The notes beneath the pieces were generated by a model. The model saw only the letters and a list, made by a program, of their open reading frames with translations. It was not told the origin of the DNA and did no database searches. A stretch of 10,387 nucleotides of DNA from Desulfonatronospira sp. Its GTDB lineage: Bacteria > Desulfobacterota > Desulfovibrionia > Desulfovibrionales > Desulfonatronovibrionaceae. The DNA is taken from contig PWSL01000086.1 in assembly GCA_003563255.1 (NCBI GenBank), positions 1 through 10,387 of the forward strand. The letters are read 5' to 3'. Positions 6,027-10,387 of this stretch are shown piece by piece; positions within the stretch are counted from its first letter, which is position 1, and every line of letters begins with the position of its first letter. The position numbers were made by a program, and so were the translations under genes.

Positions 6027-6034
6027 GGCACTGG

Positions 6035-7087
6035 TCAGCTTATTTCAGAAGCTACTGCATCCCCCACCTGGCTGGTGGTCATGCCCATGCGTCCGGCTGA
6101 CTGGCTTTGCATGCGTGGAAGCACCCTGCACACCGCATCTTCCAGCCCCTTTGCAGCCTCGGCCTCGCCAAGGTCTGCCAGCATGAGCTGACCGGCCAGG
6201 ATGGACGCCACGGGGTTGGCTATGTTCTGTCCGGTATATTTGGGGGCAGAGCCTCCAATAGGTTCAAACATGGACACCCCTTTCGGGTTGATATTCCCCC
6301 CGGCGGCAATGCCCAGGCCGCCCTGGGTGATGGCCCCCAGGTCGGTTATGATATCCCCGAACATGTTGTCCGTGACCACCACATCGAACCATTCCGGGCT
6401 TTTGATCATCCACATGCAGGTGGCATCCACGTGAGTGTAGTCGATTTCCACTGCAGGGTATTCCTTGGACATTTCCCGGAAAACCCTGTCCCACAAGCCG
6501 AAGGCATAGGTGAGGACGTTGGTCTTGCCGCACAAAGTCAGCTTGCGTCGCTTGCGGGTGGCGGCCAGTTCAAAGGCATAGCGCAGGCAGCGTTCCACTC
6601 CCGTGTAGGTGTTGACGGATTCCTGCACGGCCACTTCATGCTCGGTTCCCTGCCGTAAAAAGCCTCCACAGCCGGCGTACAGGCCTTCGGTGTTCTCCCG
6701 GACCACGATATAGTCAATGTCTTCAGGCCCCTTGTCCTTCAGAGGGCATTCCACACCGGGATAGAGCTTTATGGGGCGCAGGTTTATGTACAAGTCCAGG
6801 ACAAAGCGGGTGCGAAGCAGGATTCCCTGCTCCAGGATGCCCGGCCTGACCTCGGGATGGCCTATGGCTCCAAGGTATATGGCATGAAAGTCCTTGAGTT
6901 CTTCAAGGACGGAGTCCGGCATGACTTCACCGGTTTTGAGGTAGCGCTCCGCTCCCAGGTCGTAGATGTGCCAGTCCAGTTTGAATCCGTAGTGCCTGCC
7001 GGCCGCCTCCAACACTTTCTGCCCTTCCCGGACCACTTCAGGTCCGATGCCGTCTCCCGGAATGACGGCCACTTTGTACCGCTGCAT
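6035..7087 (-). CDS. leuB: 3-isopropylmalate dehydrogenase family (LeuB-like) NAD-dependent dehydrogenase
   Basis: A beta-decarboxylating dehydrogenase of 350 residues. LeuB oxidises and decarboxylates 3-isopropylmalate in leucine synthesis. Visible landmarks (numbered from the ATG at 7087): GDGIGPEV (11-18), substrate arginines R94 and R104 (in NLRP), RENTEGLYAG with catalytic Y137, K188 in CGKTN, metal-binding D221, and D245/D249 in TDNMFGDIITDLG. FEPIGGSAPKYTG (274-286) is the NAD-loop region. The ILLRTRF segment is one residue longer than in classical LeuB, so this is the LeuB/tartrate-dehydrogenase-like subgroup and the substrate is not certain. The ATG is chosen over a TTG at 7090 because GAGGAG (7094-7099) then has a 6-nt spacing. 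No other leu genes are nearby. The gene follows the channel gene after 72 bp and probably shares its transcript. Confidence 0.88.
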   Translation of the reverse strand: MQRYKVAVIPGDGIGPEVVREGQKVLEAAGRHYGFKLDWHIYDLGAERYLKTGEVMPDSVLEELKDFHAIYLGAIGHPEVRPGILEQGILLRTRFVLDLYINLRPIKLYPGVECPLKDKGPEDIDYIVVRENTEGLYAGCGGFLRQGTEHEVAVQESVNTYTGVERCLRYAFELAATRKRRKLTLCGKTNVLTYAFGLWDRVFREMSKEYPAVEIDYTHVDATCMWMIKSPEWFDVVVTDNMFGDIITDLGAITQGGLGIAAGGNINPKGVSMFEPIGGSAPKYTGQNIANPVASILAGQLMLADLGEAEAAKGLEDAVCRVLPRMQSQSAGRMGMTTSQVGDAVASEIS

Positions 7088-7143
7088 CAATTTCTCCTCA
7101 TGATTGTTTATGGGTTTGCCTAACGGAGCTTTGCCCGCCTTAG

Positions 7144-7162
7144 AAGTTTCGCTGTAGTGTTA
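7144..7162 (+). repeat. 19-bp dispersed repeat, copy 3
   Basis: The sequence aagtttcgctgtagtgtta contains the reverse complement of the channel gene's TAA stop (7160-7162), so the repeat begins exactly at the end of that gene. The neighbouring segment 7121-7138 (taacggagctttgcccgc) reads gcgggcaaagctccgtta on the other strand, close to 102-120 at the left end of the window. Confidence 0.7.
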
Positions 7163-9649
7163 TGTTGTTTTACTGTTATCTTCTGGTTCATGATCAGCCT
7201 TTTTTTCCTGCTCCCTGGCCTTTTTATCCTGTTCTTCCTGCTCCTTTTCCTCGGCCTGCTCTTTTTCCCTGACCACCTCCCTGGAAGCGTCGGACTCGGT
7301 GTAGTATTCGATCTTGGGCTCGGGCTCGGAGTCGGTCTTGCTTGCAGGTGAACCGGTTTCCGTCTGTTGAGGCAGGTACTGTCTGGCTTCGTGTACCACC
7401 CGCATGGGCCTGGCATCGCCATGCTTGCTCTCGCCGAACCAGATGGTGTGATGCTGGAAGGGGATCTCTATGCCTCGCTCGTCGAAGATGCGCTTCATCC
7501 GTTCCAGAAAGGCCCGGCGAATGGCGAAATGACACAGGGGCCTGGTCTTGAGCCTGACCCTGATTTCCACGGCTGAATCGGTGATGTTGTTCATTCCGAA
7601 GATTTCCAGGTCGCCTATGATATCCGGCCCCCAGGTTTCATCCTGTTTGAGTTCCGCTGCTACGTCCTGCAGGGCAATGACCACCTCGCCGTAATTTTCC
7701 CGGAAGGCCACTCCGGCATCTATCATGGCGTAACCGTAGTCCCGGTTGTAGTTCTGCACAGAGGTGACTTCGCCGAAGGGGATGACATGCAGGGTGCCGG
7801 CGAGATCCCTCAAGGAAACTGTCCGAACAGTAAGGTGTTCAACTGTGCCGGCATGTCCCCCGGCTTCCACCCAGTCGCCCACGGCCATGGAGTCTTCAAG
7901 CAGAATAAAAGCACCGGTAATGACGTCGCGCACCAAAGTCTGGGCCCCGAAGCCTATGGCCAGACCTATGACACCGGCACCCGCCAGTAAAGGCGCAATA
8001 TTTATCCCCAGGTGGGCCATAACGCTCATGCCGGCCACCAGTACCAGCCCGATGCGGATTACGTTGCTTAATAGCGGTAGAAGGGTCAACTTGCGGGAGC
8101 TGGCTCTTTTGTCTTCTGCATGCTCGGTTTCCAGGGCCATGGATTTTTCAATCCTGATACTAACGAACTCCCAGATTAAAAAGGCGGCAGCGATTATCAC
8201 CAGAATAGTGAATACCTGAGAAATGATTGCTACGCCCTGAGGGGACATGAGCCATCCCAGGGTGCCAAGACCCCAGGCGTTTAGAATGGAAAAAATGGCC
8301 AGGAAATATATTATCACCTTTATGGTTTTTTTAAGCAGAGGGAGGTAACGATTGGCCCTGGCTTCCAGTTCCGGGTGTTTTGCCTTGAGATCGTCGCTGA
8401 TTTTGAAAAGATAGTCCTGCCCGCGGTCGTTGAGCCTCAGGACAAAAGAAGTGATGAAAATTATGATGCCGGTCATAATGAGGGCTCTGGCCAGAAAAAA
8501 CAGCCCCCCTTCAATCTGCATGGCCCAGGTCAGAAACATCCCCAGTATCAGGGCTATGGCCAGGACATGCCAGAAATCCGCCAGCCTGCGCCGGAGCACG
8601 CCAAGGGACTGCATTTTACGAAACATTGCCTGCCCTGTTTTGCCTTCCGGCAAAGGAACTTCTTTTGCTGAGGTTTCTTCCCCCCGCAGCCATCCGGCTA
8701 CACAGGAACGGTTCTGCAGGATAAAAACGATGGCCATGAGGGTTACAATCAGCCCCAGTAGTTTTTGCATGGAAATGTAAAGGCTGACCGGCAGGCCCAG
8801 CAAAAGAGAAGCCTCCAGGATACAGTAACCATAGACAGTGATGCTTGTAATGCGGCGGATCCAGATATATAAGTATTGAGCAGATTCATTTCCCAGGGGC
8901 AAAAGCCGCAGGGCGGGAACTCCTGGAACCAGCACCATTCTGGACAGGGCCAGGATTACTTGTACAATCACAATGGCATTGACCGCTGCCAGGGTCACTA
9001 CCTGGGTGCCGCTGCTTGGGTCCAGCAATGGAAGCAGGGTATAGGCTGCAGCGCCGAAAGCGATTATGGGAATAAGCTCCAGCAGAGTGCTTCCCATAAG
9101 CAGGACGAATCTCAAGGCCTTGTTGTAGGTCTCCTGGTCCTCCAGGGTTTTCCGCAACCTGTAAAGCAGGCGTCTGGCCAGCCAGTAGGCCAGAAATCCA
9201 ACCAGTAATACCAGGGCCACCTTTCCGGCCATCTCCCCCCAAGAAGTCAGCACTTCAGGATCCTTGGCCTGCTGCGCCAGATCCAGAAACATGGCAGGCA
9301 CCTCCTGGGTACTCTGTCCGGCTTCCGAAAGGACTTTGTTGATCTCCTGCATATGTCCGGTCATGATTGTCAGGATTTCTCCCAGGAGCCCGCCGGCATC
9401 GGCGAGGGGGTCCTCGTCTATCCTGGGCTCCTGGGCGGCCAGGAGGATTCTCAGGTCCTTTTTAAGTGCTTCCAGTTTTTGGGGATCATCCAGGTCCTGA
9501 AGAAGTCTTTCAATGCTGGAACTGGAAAGGTGCTGTCCCTGGACAGCCTGGCCTGGCTGAGCCTCAACGTTGACAGACAGACAAAACACAAAAAAGAATG
9601 TCAGGATAAGGGGTATAAAAAGCCCTGAAAGCTTTTTACAGTTAAGCAT
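7160..9649 (-). CDS. large MscS-family mechanosensitive channel (YbiO-like)
   Basis: A multi-pass inner-membrane channel of 829 residues that should release solutes on osmotic downshock. A signal peptide (1-30, ending VNVEA) is followed by a periplasmic, partly helical region to about 140. Roughly ten hydrophobic segments follow (near 142-160, 180-206, 217-241, 265-285, 296-312, 360-376, 384-403, 444-460, 474-496 and 525-545), then the MscS pore helix (551-580: GAGVIGLAIGFGAQ, then LVRDVITGAFILLED). The cytoplasmic beta domain and vestibule run to about 740 and include LRDLAGTLHVIPF (613-625) and GIEIPFQHHTIWFG (726-739). This layout resembles E. coli YbiO. The last 70 residues are an added, highly charged Glu/Lys tail. 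The ATG at 9649 follows GGAGG (9658-9654) by 4 nt. The gene is first in a probable two-gene unit with leuB. Confidence 0.94.
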   Translation of the reverse strand: MLNCKKLSGLFIPLILTFFFVFCLSVNVEAQPGQAVQGQHLSSSSIERLLQDLDDPQKLEALKKDLRILLAAQEPRIDEDPLADAGGLLGEILTIMTGHMQEINKVLSEAGQSTQEVPAMFLDLAQQAKDPEVLTSWGEMAGKVALVLLVGFLAYWLARRLLYRLRKTLEDQETYNKALRFVLLMGSTLLELIPIIAFGAAAYTLLPLLDPSSGTQVVTLAAVNAIVIVQVILALSRMVLVPGVPALRLLPLGNESAQYLYIWIRRITSITVYGYCILEASLLLGLPVSLYISMQKLLGLIVTLMAIVFILQNRSCVAGWLRGEETSAKEVPLPEGKTGQAMFRKMQSLGVLRRRLADFWHVLAIALILGMFLTWAMQIEGGLFFLARALIMTGIIIFITSFVLRLNDRGQDYLFKISDDLKAKHPELEARANRYLPLLKKTIKVIIYFLAIFSILNAWGLGTLGWLMSPQGVAIISQVFTILVIIAAAFLIWEFVSIRIEKSMALETEHAEDKRASSRKLTLLPLLSNVIRIGLVLVAGMSVMAHLGINIAPLLAGAGVIGLAIGFGAQTLVRDVITGAFILLEDSMAVGDWVEAGGHAGTVEHLTVRTVSLRDLAGTLHVIPFGEVTSVQNYNRDYGYAMIDAGVAFRENYGEVVIALQDVAAELKQDETWGPDIIGDLEIFGMNNITDSAVEIRVRLKTRPLCHFAIRRAFLERMKRIFDERGIEIPFQHHTIWFGESKHGDARPMRVVHEARQYLPQQTETGSPASKTDSEPEPKIEYYTESDASREVVREKEQAEEKEQEEQDKKAREQEKKADHEPEDNSKTT

Positions 9650-9918
9650 TAAACCTCCGCGAAAATTGCTGATGTTCTAAAAAATCGTTGTTTCTTTTCA
9701 GGAAGCTTACAGGAAAGGGGCTGGTTTGTAAATTGAATACTGAAGGCAGACCTGACAGATACGCCTGTAGAGAGCACTTTTGCAGGCCTGTCTACCAGGG
9801 ATCGGGATTTGACAAAACCTGAGGAGGTTCGGTAAAATTATTATTTTACTTAAGTATAAGAATCATTACTGATTGTTTACATTAAACGCTGACCATGCCA
9901 GCAACCCAGGATCATGCC
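9650..9918. other. non-coding region upstream of the channel gene
   Basis: No gene is visible. The stretch should contain the promoter of the minus-strand channel gene, but I see only weak hexamers (for example TTTACA near 9730 on the minus strand). The segment at 9755-9764 (gacagatacg) recalls the end of the 1760-1911 element. An AT-rich stretch at 9833-9870 includes taagaatcattactg, a poor match to a Fur box. Confidence 0.5.
9809..9838 (+). promoter_or_regulatory. candidate sigma70 promoter reading into the repeat mosaic
   Basis: TTGACA (9809-9814) and TAAAAT (9833-9838) are separated by 18 bp: a perfect -35 and a five-of-six -10. It points rightward, away from the channel gene, into palindromic repeats with no credible ORF. 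It could drive a non-coding transcript or a gene beyond the window, or be chance. Confidence 0.35.
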
Positions 9919-9938
9919 GTGCTCTTATCCCAATTCCA

Positions 9939-9973
9939 ATTGGGACAGTCCCCGAGACAATATTTTTGTAGTT
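9939..9973 (+). repeat. 35-bp direct repeat, copy 1
   Basis: Identical over 35 bp to 10059-10093. It begins attgggacagtccccgag and ends in tttttgtagtt. The similarity extends leftward through gtgctcttatc (9919-9929 and 10045-10055). The two copies lie exactly 120 bp apart. Confidence 0.9.
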
Positions 9974-9978
9974 TTTAT

Positions 9979-10025
9979 TGTTCCCACGCTCTGCGTGGGA
10001 ACATCCTCTGGACGCTCCGCGTCCA
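9979..10025. repeat. paired palindromes, copy 1
   Basis: First palindrome: TGTTCCCACGC (9979-9989), centre tct, GCGTGGGAACA (9993-10003). Second: TGGACGC (10009-10015), centre tcc, GCGTCCA (10019-10025). The block recurs exactly over 45 bp at 10201-10245. Confidence 0.9.
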
Positions 10026-10058
10026 CAAAGATGAAGAGAAAGAAGTGCTCTTATCTCC

Positions 10059-10093
10059 ATTGGGACAGTCCCCGAGACAATATTTTTGTAGTT
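10059..10093 (+). repeat. 35-bp direct repeat, copy 2
   Basis: Exact copy of 9939-9973. The two flanking sequences differ immediately to the right, so this marks one edge of the repeat unit. Confidence 0.9.
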
Positions 10094-10146
10094 ACTGAAA
10101 TCGTTAATTCGCAAAACTGATTGCCTTTGATCTGGTTGGTTCTTAC

Positions 10147-10180
10147 GGGGACAGTCCCATACCAGGCGCTCAAGCCTGGT
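10147..10180. repeat. gggacagtccc motif with adjoining hairpin
   Basis: The motif ggggacagtccc (10147-10158) is followed by a 7-bp hairpin: ACCAGGC (10161-10167), loop gctcaa, GCCTGGT (10174-10180). Other copies of this motif in the window are followed by different sequence. Confidence 0.7.
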
Positions 10181-10200
10181 CTTTGCTCGAAATTTATTGA

Positions 10201-10245
10201 TCCCACGCTCTGCGTGGGAACATCCTCTGGACGCTCCGCGTCCAC
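10201..10245. repeat. paired palindromes, copy 2
   Basis: Identical over 45 bp to 9982-10026, so both palindromes (CCCACGC/tct/GCGTGGG core and TGGACGC/tcc/GCGTCCA) are repeated together as one unit. Confidence 0.9.
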
Positions 10246-10249
10246 CAAT

Positions 10250-10295
10250 GACCGCAGAGCGGTCCAGATACGCTCCCACGCAGAGCGTGGGAGCG
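10250..10295. repeat. two further palindromes of the CGC-NNN-GCG type
   Basis: GACCGC (10250-10255), centre aga, GCGGTC (10259-10264). Then CGCTCCCACGC (10271-10281), centre aga, GCGTGGGAGCG (10285-10295). The second is an inverted relative of the palindrome at 9979-10003, with matching changes on both arms. Confidence 0.85.
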
Positions 10296-10306
10296 ATAAG
10301 ACTAAG

Positions 10307-10387
10307 CGTTCCCAGGCTGGAGCCTGGGAACGAGAGGCAGGCTGGAGCCTGGGAACGAGAGGCAGGCTGGAGCCTGGGAACGAGAGG
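10307..10387. repeat. palindrome leading into a 25-bp tandem repeat
   Basis: CGTTCCCAGGCT (10307-10318) and AGCCTGGGAACG (10321-10332) form a 12-bp palindrome with a 2-bp centre. From 10314 a 25-bp unit (beginning aggctggagcctgggaacga) repeats without change at 10314-10338, 10339-10363 and 10364-10387, where the window ends. Only the first unit has the full left arm. Later units keep the inner aggct/agcct palindrome. No CRISPR-like unique spacers are present. Confidence 0.92.

Noticed and set aside
9850..9870. Fur box upstream of the channel gene
   Set aside because: taagaatcattactg matches only about nine of 14 informative positions of the 7-1-7 consensus, and it lies about 200 bp from the start codon in an AT-rich stretch.
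9866..10279. 137-residue minus-strand reading frame
   Set aside because: It is made of the palindromic repeats themselves, so it shows the same peptide stretch twice (GGRGASRGCSHAERG and GRGASRGCSHAERG). No known domain and no ribosome site.
10314..10387. CRISPR array
   Set aside because: The 25-bp units are contiguous and identical, with no variable spacers and no cas genes.

Overview
The window reads as chromosomal sequence from a sulfate-reducing deltaproteobacterium, most like Desulfovibrionales and perhaps a haloalkaliphilic relative. This is inferred from protein style, from a sulfide-dependent type of Thi4 and from the repeat families; no rRNA or marker gene is present to confirm it. 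There are no tRNA or rRNA genes, CRISPR arrays or complete transposase genes.

Layout. Positions 1-879 are non-coding: degenerate intergenic repeats, then a TPP riboswitch (364-453) with its own intrinsic terminator (503-534), then an unusually long untranslated stretch leading to thi4 (880-1656, +). Positions 1657-2038 hold a likely terminator hairpin and a 152-bp MITE-like element with terminal inverted repeats and 8-bp flanking direct repeats. Next come three minus-strand genes: a DUF1007 periplasmic protein (2666-3298) followed by a Fur regulator (2039-2470), separated by a long REP-type inverted repeat, and upstream of them a sigma54-type transcription activator with a degenerate receiver domain (3419-4822). 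Divergent from the activator is an unrecognised 330-residue protein (4921-5913, +). Positions 5914-6034 hold two more inverted-repeat elements. A large MscS-type channel (7160-9649) and a LeuB-family dehydrogenase (6035-7087) follow on the minus strand, probably co-transcribed in that order. Positions 9650-10387 are a mosaic of palindromic repeats ending in a 25-bp tandem repeat that runs off the window.

How the genes relate. TPP sensed by the riboswitch should shut down thi4, which makes the thiazole half of thiamine. The DUF1007 protein and Fur may form a metal-related pair. The activator and its divergent neighbour may be regulator and target, although no sigma54 promoter is visible between them. 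The channel and the dehydrogenase have no obvious functional link.

The most distinctive content is the density of small non-autonomous repeats in nearly every intergenic gap. At least five families are present. One element appears to have been inserted into the loop of another, and several stems carry compensatory differences.
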